Source of the DNA: Actinomycetota bacterium
GTDB lineage: Bacteria; Actinomycetota; Acidimicrobiia; Acidimicrobiales; JAMCPL01
NCBI GenBank assembly: GCA_023379725.1
Contig: JAMCPC010000113.1
Coordinates: forward strand, 18,784 to 31,911
Length of the DNA: 13,128 nt
Direction: 5' to 3'
The translations under genes were made by a program, and so were the position numbers. Below are positions 1 to 7,136 of the stretch, piece after piece. A model generated the notes under the pieces. That model had not been told where the DNA came from and did no database searches. It saw only the letters and a program-made list of their open reading frames with translations. Within the stretch, counting starts at the first letter, position 1. The number at the start of each line of letters is the position of its first letter.

Positions 1-1
1 C

Positions 2-46
2 ACAACCAGGACATCAAGAAGAAACATGGAGGAACAAAAGAAATGA
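2..46 (+). CDS. C-terminal tail of an upstream gene (partial, unrecognised)
   Basis: Frame 2 is open from the window edge to a TGA at 44-46, encoding the tail TTRTSRRNMEEQKK. The stop overlaps the acpP start as ATGA, a usual sign of a coupled upstream gene. Fourteen codons are too few to identify a family, and the other two forward frames are also open here, so the reading frame rests only on the ATGA overlap. It could be chance. Confidence 0.25.
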   Translation, partial: TTRTSRRNMEEQKK

Positions 47-339
47 CATCAGGAGCACAAGCAGACTTATTGCCAATCGATCGCGACCAGGTAGTATCGC
101 TTATAAGAGACCAGCTTGCAGACATACTGGAAATGGATCCATCTGCCATCACAGAGGCATCTTCGTTCGCAGATGATCTCGGTGCCGACTCCCTGGCACT
201 TATAGAGCTGGTAGAGGCACTTGAAGAAGAGATGAGCACCAGAATAGAAGGGTTTCGCATCGACGACGAGGATCTGGAGGATTTGAGAACCGTGAGAGAT
301 GCCGTAGACTACATTATGGAGCGTTTGGAATCAGATTGA
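43..339 (+). CDS. acpP: Acyl carrier protein
   Basis: This 98-residue acidic protein would carry growing acyl chains on a 4'-phosphopantetheine arm in type II fatty acid synthesis in the cytosol. The attachment motif GADSLALIELVEALEEE is clear, with Ser50 as the modified residue, followed by the acidic helix II that partner enzymes recognise. It is about 20 residues longer than typical ACPs; the extra residues form an N-terminal extension before the first helix (DQVVSLIRDQLADILE). The ATG at 43 is preceded by a strong Shine-Dalgarno GGAGGA at 28-33, 9 nt away. Its stop shares bases with the rnc start, so the genes are probably cotranslated. The acpP-rnc pairing is common in bacteria. A carrier protein for another pathway is less likely given this context. 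Confidence 0.93.
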   Translation: MTSGAQADLLPIDRDQVVSLIRDQLADILEMDPSAITEASSFADDLGADSLALIELVEALEEEMSTRIEGFRIDDEDLEDLRTVRDAVDYIMERLESD

Positions 340-1085
340 CTGCCGGATCTTCATTGGACTACTCGGAAAGAGAGTACGACCAGGCTGTAAATAAGGATAT
401 CCCCTTTCACGCATACCATAACCTGGAAAGAGCAATTGGATACAGATTCCAAAACGCAGCCCTCTTGGAGACCGCTATGTCTCATCGCTCATGGAGCAAC
501 ATGTTTGAGGGGATACCGTCCTATGAAAGACTGGAATACCTGGGAGATGCCGTACTATCTTTGGTCGTGGCCGATTACACATATAAAAAGTGGCCAGATC
601 TTCAAGAAGGTTCACTGGCAAAAATCCGTTCAGATGTAGTATCGCAGCCTGCACTAGCTGAAATCGCCACTGAAATAGGCCTGGGTAATCTGATAAAACT
701 CGGCAAAGGAGAGATTGCGGAGGGAGGAAGCTCCAAGCCATCAATTCTCTCTGATGTCCTGGAAGCACTTGTTGGAGCAATATACATAGACAACGATTCG
801 GACTTCCAGATGGTATACGAAATAATAATAGGATGGTTCGAAGATCCTATTAAGCGAGCATCAAAATCACCTGGAATGTACAATTATAAGGAGAGCCTGC
901 AAATGATCGTTCAAAAAGACTCTGGTGGACTACCGGAGTATGTAGTCGATGGCAACGGACCTGATCATTCTCGGCATTTCAATGCATGCGTATATATAAA
1001 CGGAGAGCTGAAAGGAAGTGGCTCCGGTAGTTCAAAGAAGAGTGCAGAGCAGATGGCTGCAAAATCAGCCCTACAAAATATGTGA
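336..1085 (+). CDS. rnc: Ribonuclease III
   Basis: A double-strand-specific endoribonuclease that processes rRNA precursors and structured mRNAs. Residues 30-170 form the RNase III domain: the signature YERLEYLGDAVL carries Glu64, Glu67 and Asp71, and SILSDVLEALVGAIY carries Asp140 and Glu143, so all catalytic metal ligands are present. Residues about 182-249 form the double-stranded RNA-binding domain (YKESLQMIVQ, ending KKSAEQMAAKSAL). At 249 residues it is slightly longer than the E. coli enzyme because of an N-terminal extension of about 28 residues. The start is TTG at 336, overlapping the acpP stop as TTGA. A second in-frame TTG at 354 is possible; no ATG or GTG lies before the conserved core. 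mutM follows after 9 bases. Confidence 0.95.
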   Translation: MTAGSSLDYSEREYDQAVNKDIPFHAYHNLERAIGYRFQNAALLETAMSHRSWSNMFEGIPSYERLEYLGDAVLSLVVADYTYKKWPDLQEGSLAKIRSDVVSQPALAEIATEIGLGNLIKLGKGEIAEGGSSKPSILSDVLEALVGAIYIDNDSDFQMVYEIIIGWFEDPIKRASKSPGMYNYKESLQMIVQKDSGGLPEYVVDGNGPDHSRHFNACVYINGELKGSGSGSSKKSAEQMAAKSALQNM

Positions 1086-1094
1086 GTTAGTAAA

Positions 1095-1940
1095 ATGCCT
1101 GAATTACCAGAAGTAGAGACAATACGGCGAGAACTCGAAAAAGAGATAATCGGTAAAAAAATCAAGTCAGTAGAGATTCTCGGAGCAAGGTCAATCAGAA
1201 GGCACGACAACCCCAAGCAGCTGGTTGCCCAGTTACAGGAAAAGAAGATTACCCAGATAAGAAGGATCGGGAAGTATCTACTGTTTGACCTGGTCGGAAA
1301 TGACATACTGGTCGTCCATCTTGGTATGAGCGGCCAATTACTACGTGCAAAAGGCACCAAGGAGCCAATACCGGAACATACTCATGTAATCATAACGTTA
1401 AGCCAGGGTGGGCAATTACGGTTCATAGACCCACGCACCTTTGGTGAAATGTTTGTTACACGACCAGCAGAAGGAAACGCCAGGATGATACCGGCTGAAC
1501 TACTTCATCTGGGCTTCGACCCGCTTGCAAACCAGATCAGCTGGATGCAATTTGCGGCTATGCTCTCCCAGCGCAATACTCAATTGAAACCACTGCTAAT
1601 GGACCAGGAGTTCGTTGCGGGCATAGGTAATATATATTCTGACGAGATATTGTTTGCCGCAGGGCTAAGATACGACAGAAAATGCAATACCCTGTCTTCA
1701 CAGGAAGCACGCCGTCTGTACCGATCCATGATTGAGCTACTGAACGAAGCTGTGCAACTTCGTGGGTCATCACTGGCTGATGAAGCATACAAGGACATAT
1801 ACGGAGAATCGGGTGACTTCCAGGGGCAACACAGGGTATACGATCGTGAAGGACTTCCCTGTCCCAGGTGCAAGCGCAATATAAAACGGGTAAAGGTGTC
1901 AGGTAGATCTACATTCTTCTGCGAACACTGCCAGTTATGA
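1095..1940 (+). CDS. mutM: Formamidopyrimidine-DNA glycosylase (Fpg/MutM)
   Basis: A bifunctional base-excision repair enzyme that removes 8-oxoguanine and formamidopyrimidines and nicks the abasic site. The start MPELPEVETI fixes the reading: after Met removal Pro2 is the nucleophile and Glu3 assists. Lys60 in IGKYLLF and the MSGQL segment belong to the N-terminal beta-sandwich. EFVAGIGNIYSDEILF (about 172-187) is the helix-two-turn-helix with Asn179. The C-terminal zinc finger is intact, with Cys256, Cys259, Cys276 and Cys279 and Arg271 at its turn. The 281-residue length is normal. No strong Shine-Dalgarno precedes the ATG, so translation probably depends on the rnc ribosomes 9 bases upstream. 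Endonuclease VIII (Nei) would start differently, so Fpg is favoured. Confidence 0.96.
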   Translation: MPELPEVETIRRELEKEIIGKKIKSVEILGARSIRRHDNPKQLVAQLQEKKITQIRRIGKYLLFDLVGNDILVVHLGMSGQLLRAKGTKEPIPEHTHVIITLSQGGQLRFIDPRTFGEMFVTRPAEGNARMIPAELLHLGFDPLANQISWMQFAAMLSQRNTQLKPLLMDQEFVAGIGNIYSDEILFAAGLRYDRKCNTLSSQEARRLYRSMIELLNEAVQLRGSSLADEAYKDIYGESGDFQGQHRVYDREGLPCPRCKRNIKRVKVSGRSTFFCEHCQL

Positions 1941-2536
1941 CTGGGAAGCAACGCGCCCGAGGTACCTATCTGTTGATTCTCTTAGTCGCAATCTGTATTG
2001 GAACGGGGGTAGTGCTGGGCATAGCACTGAACAAGCCATATCCAGAGCAGCCACTCAATGCATCCGCCCCTGCGAGCGAAGTGGCAAATCGTCAATTACA
2101 GGAGGTAGTTTCGCCTAAGTCCTACAGTGCACCAGGCAATGCAGGCGCGCTAAACGCTCTGTGGAATGCAACCATCACTGCTGAGGCCGCATATAGCCAA
2201 GACGATACGTACTCATCGGTCACCCCAAGCCTGCTCAACGATCTTGGAGCACACCTGGATTTCGTGGCATCAAATGAATCAAGCACCAGACCCGATGTAG
2301 TAAGCATACTTGCTGCCCCGCAACACATCATAATGTCCTCTCGTTCCAAAGGAGGAAACTGTATATTCGTACTGGCTATCAAAGCTCAGGCATCTTCGAA
2401 TACGTTGAATCACTTCAATATATCGGCAAAAGGCACCTACTACAACTTATCAGGCAATGGAGGGGCAGGTGGTGAAAGCTGCCAAGCTATTGATGCTCCC
2501 AGTCGTGGATGGCGCTCTTCGATATCTTCAATATAA
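1937..2536 (+). CDS. Membrane-anchored pilin-like protein, function unknown
   Basis: A 199-residue protein with a basic start (GKQRARG), one hydrophobic helix at about residues 11-31 and an extracytoplasmic remainder. The ATG overlaps the mutM stop as ATGA, so it is the last gene of the acpP-rnc-mutM cluster. The ectodomain resembles pseudopilin-like globular domains: a helix leading to AAYSQDDTYSSV, then SSTRPDVVSI, KGGNCIFVLAIKA, GTYYN and ESCQA, with two cysteines that could form a disulfide. The same order of motifs appears in the 175-residue protein at 7137-7664. Unlike true prepilins, the hydrophobic helix has no Gly/Phe cleavage site or Glu at position +5, so processing by a prepilin peptidase is not supported. 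The fold assignment is an inference; the membrane anchor is well supported. Confidence 0.7.
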   Translation: MTGKQRARGTYLLILLVAICIGTGVVLGIALNKPYPEQPLNASAPASEVANRQLQEVVSPKSYSAPGNAGALNALWNATITAEAAYSQDDTYSSVTPSLLNDLGAHLDFVASNESSTRPDVVSILAAPQHIIMSSRSKGGNCIFVLAIKAQASSNTLNHFNISAKGTYYNLSGNGGAGGESCQAIDAPSRGWRSSISSI

Positions 2537-2538
2537 TA

Positions 2539-2562
2539 TCACGTAAATGAACGTCACGTAAA
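2539..2562. repeat. Two direct repeats TCACGTAAA, 15 bp apart
   Basis: TCACGTAAA occurs at 2539-2547 and again at 2554-2562, in the 58-bp gap between two convergent genes. The period of 15 bp is not an obvious operator spacing and no promoter is attached. No convincing bidirectional terminator was found in this gap. Confidence 0.4.
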
Positions 2563-2594
2563 AGACCTACTAGGCTCCTGCAATGCTGCTGTTG

Positions 2595-3053
2595 CTATAA
2601 TTCTACAGAGGCCACCAACCTGCGCCTCACCTTGTAGTCATGCGCCGCCGAAGAAAATGCCTCTTTACGCTTCTCCAGTACTCGAGTAGACGGAACTTGT
2701 TTATCGTAATCGAACAGACCGACTGCATAGCTTATATCTGCTCTGACCGGAGCTCTTCCCAGGAACGATGCCCTGGCGGTGGCGATAGCTGCCAACCCTG
2801 CCGCTACATCTTCTTCCGATTCTTCATCCTTCAAGATAATATCTGAATGTAGCAGATCGTGGACAAGCTTTAATGCGTACCCCTGATCAGGGCCGGCATG
2901 ACCACGATAAATATACCCACGCTCCTCTGGATCCGAGCTACCTGGCTTTAGGTCTGCCGGTCGGTGTGCTGCCCAGTAATCCGGAACATGCAGTTTTCTT
3001 GAAAGTCTTACCCGCTGCTCCTGAGTTACTGGTTCGAAAGTCGGTTGAGCCAT
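2595..3053 (-). CDS. Unrecognised 152-residue cytosolic protein, last gene of the ilvE-cimA operon
   Basis: I do not recognise this protein. It is soluble, mixed acidic and basic, with no signal peptide or membrane segment. Segments that look conserved in character are RGHAGPDQGYALKLVHDL (about 50-67), an acidic stretch KDEESEEDVAAGLAAI (75-90) and ATARASFLGRAPVRADI (91-107), followed by a basic tail KVRRRL. No catalytic motif is evident. The ATG at 3053 is preceded on its strand by GAGAGGA, a good ribosome binding site, and it starts 33 bases after the cimA stop, so it is probably cotranscribed with ilvE and cimA. A role linked to branched-chain amino acid synthesis is only a guess from position. 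Confidence 0.75.
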   Translation of the reverse strand: MAQPTFEPVTQEQRVRLSRKLHVPDYWAAHRPADLKPGSSDPEERGYIYRGHAGPDQGYALKLVHDLLHSDIILKDEESEEDVAAGLAAIATARASFLGRAPVRADISYAVGLFDYDKQVPSTRVLEKRKEAFSSAAHDYKVRRRLVASVEL

Positions 3054-3086
3054 CTACTTGTCCTCTCGGTATTGATCATTCTTCAT

Positions 3087-4814
3087 CTACAAACATCCTT
3101 CATCGGTATCCCTAAGCCTACCAGAGGCTGACAGCAATCCGCATATTATGGAGTCGTCCAGTGCCTGCCATGAGGCTTCTATTATATTTTCAGATACTCC
3201 CATGGTTGTCCAGACGCGTGTCCCGTCGGTTGTGTCTATAAGCACACGCGTTGCAGAAGCAGTACCTTTGGCACTATTAAGTACTCGGACACGGTAATCG
3301 ACGAGATGTATGGAGCGCAGTTCAGGATAGTGGCCACCTATTGCCTTGCGCAATGCAGCATCCAGGGCATTGACTGGACCGTTCCCTTCTGCGGTGGCAA
3401 TGACCCTCTCCCCGTCTATGAGTACTTTAACGGTGGCTTCGGTAGATTCATAATTCATCGGATGCTCACTTGAATCAGTCGCAGTAAACGCCGCCGCCTT
3501 GGAACTACCCATCGTGCCTATTAGAATGTCACTATTGCCGACCGGGATATGATCTGACATCACCCTGTACGACTCCACCTCATAAAACTCCTGCTCCCAT
3601 CCGGCAGCTTTTCTCAGCAGTAGCTCAAGTGAGCCATCTGCCGTCTCGAAATGGTATCCTATATGTTCCAGTCTTTTAAGTTGCTCGATAGCCTTTGCTA
3701 TAGCATCTGAGTCGAGTGAAATGCCCAGACGCTCAGCCTGCAGAGCCAGGGTGGATCGTCCGGCCATCTCCGATACGACAAACCTGGTGCCATTACCTAC
3801 TAGTTCAGGGTTTATATGCTCGTAAGCATCCCTCATCCTGGCTATTGCACTCGTATGCAGACCGGCCTTGTGGGCAAATGCCGCAGAACCTACATATGGC
3901 TGCTGAGCACGAGGCGGAATATTCACCAATTCTGCTATATGATGAGACACCGGTGTAATTCTTTCCAGTCTCTCGGCAGGGATCGTATCAATCTTGAGCT
4001 TGAGACTGATATCAGGTATGACAGAAGTGAGATCTGCATTGCCGGTCCTTTCTCCATAACCGTTAATGCATCCCTGCACATGAGTGGCACCCGCCTGTAC
4101 GGCTGCAATAGAGTTAGCCACTGCGCATCCAGTATCGTTATGGCAGTGTATGCCTATCTGTATCCCACTACGTGATTTCACCTCTCTAACGATACTCTCT
4201 ACCTGCGACGGCAACATACCACCGTTCGTGTCGCAAAGTACAAGGGTAGATGCCCCTGCCTCCTCGGCAGCTTTTAGTACGGCAAGCGAGAACTTTGGGT
4301 GTGCAAGGTATCCATCAAAGAAATGTTCGGCATCAAAGAATACCTTTAGCCCTTTGGAAACGAGGTACGATACCGAATCGTAGGCCATTGCAATTCCCTC
4401 TTCCAGGGTCGTACGCAACGCCTTTCTGACCTGAACAGAGGAGGCCTTCGCAACGATACATACTGCCTCTGTCTCCGCATCTACCAGGTGACGCAGCACC
4501 TGATCCTCTTCAGCTTTCGTACCCGGATGCCTGGTAGATCCGAAAGCTACCAGAGTAGCATTATCCAGCTTCAGCTCATGTGGTGCGCGCTTGAAGAATT
4601 CATCATCTTTGGGGTTTGCACCAGGCCATCCACCCTCGATATACCGGACACCAAGATAATCGAGCTGTTCAGCTACTCTCAACTTATCATCCACAGTAAG
4701 CGACAACCCCTCTTGTTGCGATCCATCACGCAATGTGGTATCGAACACATCAATCGAGGTGGCCGCCAATGCACTTACCGTACCGGCATCATATTCAAGA
4801 TGATCAGTCGACAT
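3087..4814 (-). CDS. cimA: (R)-citramalate synthase
   Basis: It condenses pyruvate with acetyl-CoA to (R)-citramalate, the entry to 2-oxobutyrate and isoleucine without threonine. Residues 20-290 form the HMGL-like TIM barrel: FDTTLRDGSQQEG with Asp25 and Arg29, LCDTNGG at 194-198, and GIHCHNDTG with the metal ligands His223 and His225, then INGYGERTGNADL. HKAGLHTSA (315-323) lies in the linker. Residues about 400-560 form the LeuA-type allosteric dimer domain, including EGNGPVNALDAALRK. The overall pattern, including HFETADGSLELLLRKA, fits the roughly 530-residue-plus citramalate synthases rather than LeuA isopropylmalate synthase or homocitrate synthase. The ATG at 4814 gives 575 residues and overlaps the ilvE end by 11 bases; an upstream start at 4862 would add 16 unconserved residues inside ilvE. 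Confidence 0.9.
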   Translation of the reverse strand: MSTDHLEYDAGTVSALAATSIDVFDTTLRDGSQQEGLSLTVDDKLRVAEQLDYLGVRYIEGGWPGANPKDDEFFKRAPHELKLDNATLVAFGSTRHPGTKAEEDQVLRHLVDAETEAVCIVAKASSVQVRKALRTTLEEGIAMAYDSVSYLVSKGLKVFFDAEHFFDGYLAHPKFSLAVLKAAEEAGASTLVLCDTNGGMLPSQVESIVREVKSRSGIQIGIHCHNDTGCAVANSIAAVQAGATHVQGCINGYGERTGNADLTSVIPDISLKLKIDTIPAERLERITPVSHHIAELVNIPPRAQQPYVGSAAFAHKAGLHTSAIARMRDAYEHINPELVGNGTRFVVSEMAGRSTLALQAERLGISLDSDAIAKAIEQLKRLEHIGYHFETADGSLELLLRKAAGWEQEFYEVESYRVMSDHIPVGNSDILIGTMGSSKAAAFTATDSSEHPMNYESTEATVKVLIDGERVIATAEGNGPVNALDAALRKAIGGHYPELRSIHLVDYRVRVLNSAKGTASATRVLIDTTDGTRVWTTMGVSENIIEASWQALDDSIICGLLSASGRLRDTDEGCL

Positions 4815-5733
4815 AATCAAGCCAATCCTTGTATCTATCCAGCTCTCCACGTGCCGCCGCAAGGTAGGTAGACTGTATCTCCCGGGTAATGGGACCTGGC
4901 TGACCGCTACCGACCACCCTGTCGTCCACTTCTACTACGGGAACCACCTCTGCCGCCGTTCCGGTCAAAAACGCCTCGTCAGCCAGGTAAAAATCTGTCC
5001 TTATAAGAGGTTCATGTACCACGGTATACCCCAGATCGCTGGCTATGACCTCTATGGAGTCCATAGTAATACCCGAAAGAGCTCCTGCCTGGGAGACCTG
5101 TGGAGTGACAATACGCCCACGTTTGACTGCAAAAATGTTCTCGCCGGTGCACTCAGAGACCCTGCCATCCGGGGCCAGAACAATAGCTTCATCGTATCCA
5201 GCCTTAAGTGCTTCCAGCTTGGCAAGTGAGGAATTGACGTACATTCCAGTATTCTTGGCGGCCGTAGGTATCGCGTTGGGACTATGGCGCTGCCACGAAG
5301 ATACCTTCATACGAATGCCTTTCATCATCCCTTCCTCGCCAAGGTAGGTGCCCCACGGCCATGCAGCTATTGCAACATCGGTCTTACATGGAATCGTGTT
5401 CAGGCCCATCTCACCATAACCAAGAAACATGATGGGTCTTATGTAGCACCCGTCATCCAGTCGATTCACCCTTATCAACTCCTTGGTGGCATCCACCAAC
5501 TGGCCGTGGGTAAACGGGGTATCCATCATAAGAATCTTGGCTGAAGCAAGAAGGCGCTCTATATGATCAGCGAGCCTAAATACCGCTACTCCGCGTTCAG
5601 TACGGTAGGCACGTATACCCTCAAATACCCCACTACCATAGTGAAGAGCGTGAGTCAGTACGTGTACCTTGGCTTCCTTCCAAGGAACCATCTCACCATT
5701 CATCCATATTGCCTCTGTTGGCTCTATAGGCAT
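4804..5733 (-). CDS. ilvE: Branched-chain amino acid aminotransferase (class IV PLP)
   Basis: It transfers an amino group between glutamate and the 2-oxo acids of leucine, isoleucine and valine, using pyridoxal phosphate. The order of motifs is that of fold-type IV IlvE: IWMNGEMVPW at the start, HALHYGSGVFEGIRAY (28-43), YIRPIMFLGYGEMGL (97-111), the PLP lysine Lys160 in IPTAAKNTGMY, SECTGENIFAV, and FLTGTAAEVVPV near the end. The length of 309 residues matches the family. The ATG at 5733 is preceded by AAAGGTG about 7 nt upstream; a longer frame to 5799 begins inside the promoter -35 box and is rejected. It is the first gene of the operon with cimA. D-amino acid aminotransferase or aminodeoxychorismate lyase would be shorter and lack these features. 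Confidence 0.93.
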   Translation of the reverse strand: MPIEPTEAIWMNGEMVPWKEAKVHVLTHALHYGSGVFEGIRAYRTERGVAVFRLADHIERLLASAKILMMDTPFTHGQLVDATKELIRVNRLDDGCYIRPIMFLGYGEMGLNTIPCKTDVAIAAWPWGTYLGEEGMMKGIRMKVSSWQRHSPNAIPTAAKNTGMYVNSSLAKLEALKAGYDEAIVLAPDGRVSECTGENIFAVKRGRIVTPQVSQAGALSGITMDSIEVIASDLGYTVVHEPLIRTDFYLADEAFLTGTAAEVVPVVEVDDRVVGSGQPGPITREIQSTYLAAARGELDRYKDWLDYVD

Positions 5734-5771
5734 CTGTATCACCTTTCTTGCATACCCGAATAATCCAATAT

Positions 5772-5799
5772 ATTCTAGTGTACTGTCTAATCTGTTCAA
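5772..5799 (-). promoter_or_regulatory. Putative sigma-70-type promoter of ilvE-cimA
   Basis: On the minus strand TTGAAC (5799-5794) is followed after 16 bp by TAGAAT (5777-5772). These match the -35 and -10 consensus at 4 and 5 of 6 positions. Transcription would begin near 5765, giving a leader of about 30 nt before the ilvE ATG. No attenuator or leader peptide is visible in that leader. Confidence 0.5.
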
Positions 5800-5830
5800 A
5801 TAGTTTACACTTGCTCCACTTATAAGTTAA

Positions 5831-5843
5831 GATAATTTAATTG
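5831..5843 (+). promoter_or_regulatory. -10-like hexamer suggesting a leaderless start
   Basis: GATAAT at 5831-5836 lies 6 bases before the GTG at 5843, so a transcript would begin at or next to the start codon. There is no Shine-Dalgarno before this GTG. A clear -35 box is not seen. A perfect palindrome ACTTATAAGT lies just upstream at 5818-5827. Confidence 0.35.
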
Positions 5844-6721
5844 TGGAAGAAGAACAGAGCAACATGCAAGAACCTCCATCGAGAGTGCCTCCGCCATCGG
5901 GACCTCCTGCTCCAGGACTGATACCACCGCCGCCGGGGTTCTCAGGTACGCCAACCGCACCGGCACCACCCACCACTCCTGCCGCACCACCGAATGCACC
6001 GGCTCCACCCACCACTCCTGCCGCACCACCGAATGCACCTCCACCTGCACCACCCACCACTCCTGCCGCACCACCGAATGCACCTCCACCTGCACCACCC
6101 ACCACTCCGCCATCGGGACCTCCTGCTCCACCAGGACTGATACCGCCGCCGCCGGGGTTCTCAGGTACGCCAACCGCACCGGCACCACCCACCACTCCTG
6201 CCGCACCACCGACCTCCGTGCCGTATATCTCTACACCCAACGAATCTCTCGGCGCACCTGCAACTGAAGGAAGTGTATTTTTGGGCATTGAAGAGGCGTT
6301 TTTGCTAACATACGATACGAATAACGTACCAATTGCAGTACCTGGGATGTCTTTAACGTTCCAGACCTCAGGTGTAGAAATAAATAGGCCTAATGGTACA
6401 CGCGCTGCCGTATACGGATGGGACGAGATTACCAGCGTCAGCGGAATAGAACAATCCGAAGCCCCTGATGGTAGAACTGCTATCGTGATGGAAATTGCTT
6501 CCGGTAGCAAGGATCACCATTTCATTGTTCCGACCCAAGAGCCGGAATCACTTATATCGCAGATTGCTACGCTGGCCCCACTGTGCCAGGCCAAGAAGAA
6601 TAAAAGGGGCAAGGGGACAGCAAATAAGATCTCCCCGGTATCCATTGGGATAGCTCTCGTACTGGTAGCGGCAATTGTTGCTATTCTCCTGTTGATAAGC
6701 GCTGGAGTACTGCACTTTTAG
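5843..6721 (+). CDS. Proline-rich, tail-anchored membrane protein with a PH-like middle domain
   Basis: A 292-residue protein in three parts. Residues 10-127 are nearly all Pro, Ala, Thr and Gly, with GLIPPPPGFSG at 25-35 and 98-108 and three PPTTPAAPPNAP units between. Residues 142-247 form a compact, probably beta-rich domain (MSLTFQTSGVEINRPNGTR, then YGWDEITSVSGI and DHHFIVPTQEPESLIS), resembling pleckstrin-homology-like folds; this is an inference. KKNKRGKG (251-258) precedes a single membrane helix at about 265-288 ending VLHF, so the bulk should face the cytosol with a C-terminal anchor. The start is GTG at 5843, next to a -10-like box, or ATG at 5864. Repeat length may vary between strains. 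I cannot assign a specific function; scaffolding at the membrane is a guess. Confidence 0.75.
   Translation: MEEEQSNMQEPPSRVPPPSGPPAPGLIPPPPGFSGTPTAPAPPTTPAAPPNAPAPPTTPAAPPNAPPPAPPTTPAAPPNAPPPAPPTTPPSGPPAPPGLIPPPPGFSGTPTAPAPPTTPAAPPTSVPYISTPNESLGAPATEGSVFLGIEEAFLLTYDTNNVPIAVPGMSLTFQTSGVEINRPNGTRAAVYGWDEITSVSGIEQSEAPDGRTAIVMEIASGSKDHHFIVPTQEPESLISQIATLAPLCQAKKNKRGKGTANKISPVSIGIALVLVAAIVAILLLISAGVLHF
5891..6212 (+). repeat. Direct duplication of about 105 bp in the proline-rich coding region
   Basis: The segment 5891-5993 recurs at 6107-6212 almost unchanged: one substitution (CCACCG against CCGCCG) and one 3-bp in-frame insertion were seen. The copies are offset by 216-219 bp, so the reading frame is kept. 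Near identity at synonymous positions points to a recent duplication or to homogenisation between copies. Confidence 0.9.
5966..6100 (+). repeat. In-frame tandem repeats of 39 and 45 bp (PPTTPAAPPNAP units)
   Basis: Units beginning CCACCCACCACTCC start at 5966, 6005, 6050 and 6095, giving periods of 39, 45 and 45 bp. The last unit is cut short where the second long-duplication copy begins. Another copy of the unit start is at 6185. The periods are multiples of three, so unit gain or loss would change length without frameshift. Confidence 0.88.
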
Positions 6722-6807
6722 CAGACAGGAAACTCCATTAAAAATTGTAACCTAAATGTAACATTGTCGTAGTGCTTCTGTCATTTAGATGAGCAATAAT
6801 ATAAGGT

Positions 6808-7122
6808 ATGAAGACAGACCACTCGAACGAGCTCATCATAAAATCTTGTCATAGTACATGGATATTTGACGAAAGCAAGATGCGTTTCCGTAGGGTCTTG
6901 AAGGGAATTGATTTAGACCCGAGGCTGGCATCTACAGGATGGCGTCCTTACTGGGGGCTTGAGATAGATCCCCTTAGCGACTCCTTCGTCGTGCATCTCG
7001 ACCCCTCAGGCACAAGGTTGCTACGTTCTTGGAGACACATAGACAATCAATCATGTCCAGAGTGCGGCGAAGAGGTAACTACTGAATTGAGCATTGAGGA
7101 GTTGCGAGCCGGAAGGCACTAG
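6808..7122 (+). CDS. Unrecognised 104-residue protein with a CPEC motif
   Basis: A small soluble protein that I do not recognise. Features that look constrained are STWIFDESKMRFRRV (16-30), GWRPYWGLEIDP (44-55), SFVVHLDPSGTRLLRSWRH (59-77) and SCPECGEE (82-89). Cys83 and Cys86 form one half of a zinc-knuckle pair; a partner pair is missing unless Cys14 and nearby His residues supply it, so metal binding in a monomer is doubtful. The ATG at 6808 follows AATAAT (6795-6800) by 7 bases, which would allow a leaderless transcript, although AAGG lies directly before the start. It ends 14 bases from the convergent pilin-like gene. The coding call rests on varied, protein-like composition and length. 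Confidence 0.65.
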   Translation: MKTDHSNELIIKSCHSTWIFDESKMRFRRVLKGIDLDPRLASTGWRPYWGLEIDPLSDSFVVHLDPSGTRLLRSWRHIDNQSCPECGEEVTTELSIEELRAGRH

Positions 7123-7136
7123 TGTAGTGTTTTAAT

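Noticed and set aside
2537..2594. Terminator between the convergent genes
   Set aside because: Only short 4-bp arms (GCAA...TTGC, CCTA...TAGG) were found, with no adequate T run on either strand.
4815..4862. Upstream start for cimA adding 16 residues
   Set aside because: The extra residues lie within the ilvE coding end and precede the family core by too much; the ATG at 4814 gives a normal operon overlap.
5734..5799. Longer ilvE start adding 22 residues
   Set aside because: It would begin inside the TTGAAC -35 box, while ATG 5733 has a ribosome binding site and gives the family's usual length.
5827..6510. Long minus-strand frame of Gly/Val/Ala repeats opposite the proline-rich gene
   Set aside because: It is the antisense of a low-complexity, stop-poor repeat; the plus-strand reading has a globular domain and a membrane helix, the minus strand has neither.
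7116..7133. Possible intrinsic terminator CACTA-GTG-TAGTG followed by TTTT
   Set aside because: The stem is only 5 bp and AT-rich, the T run is four bases and it overlaps the stop codon of the 104-residue gene; too weak to call.
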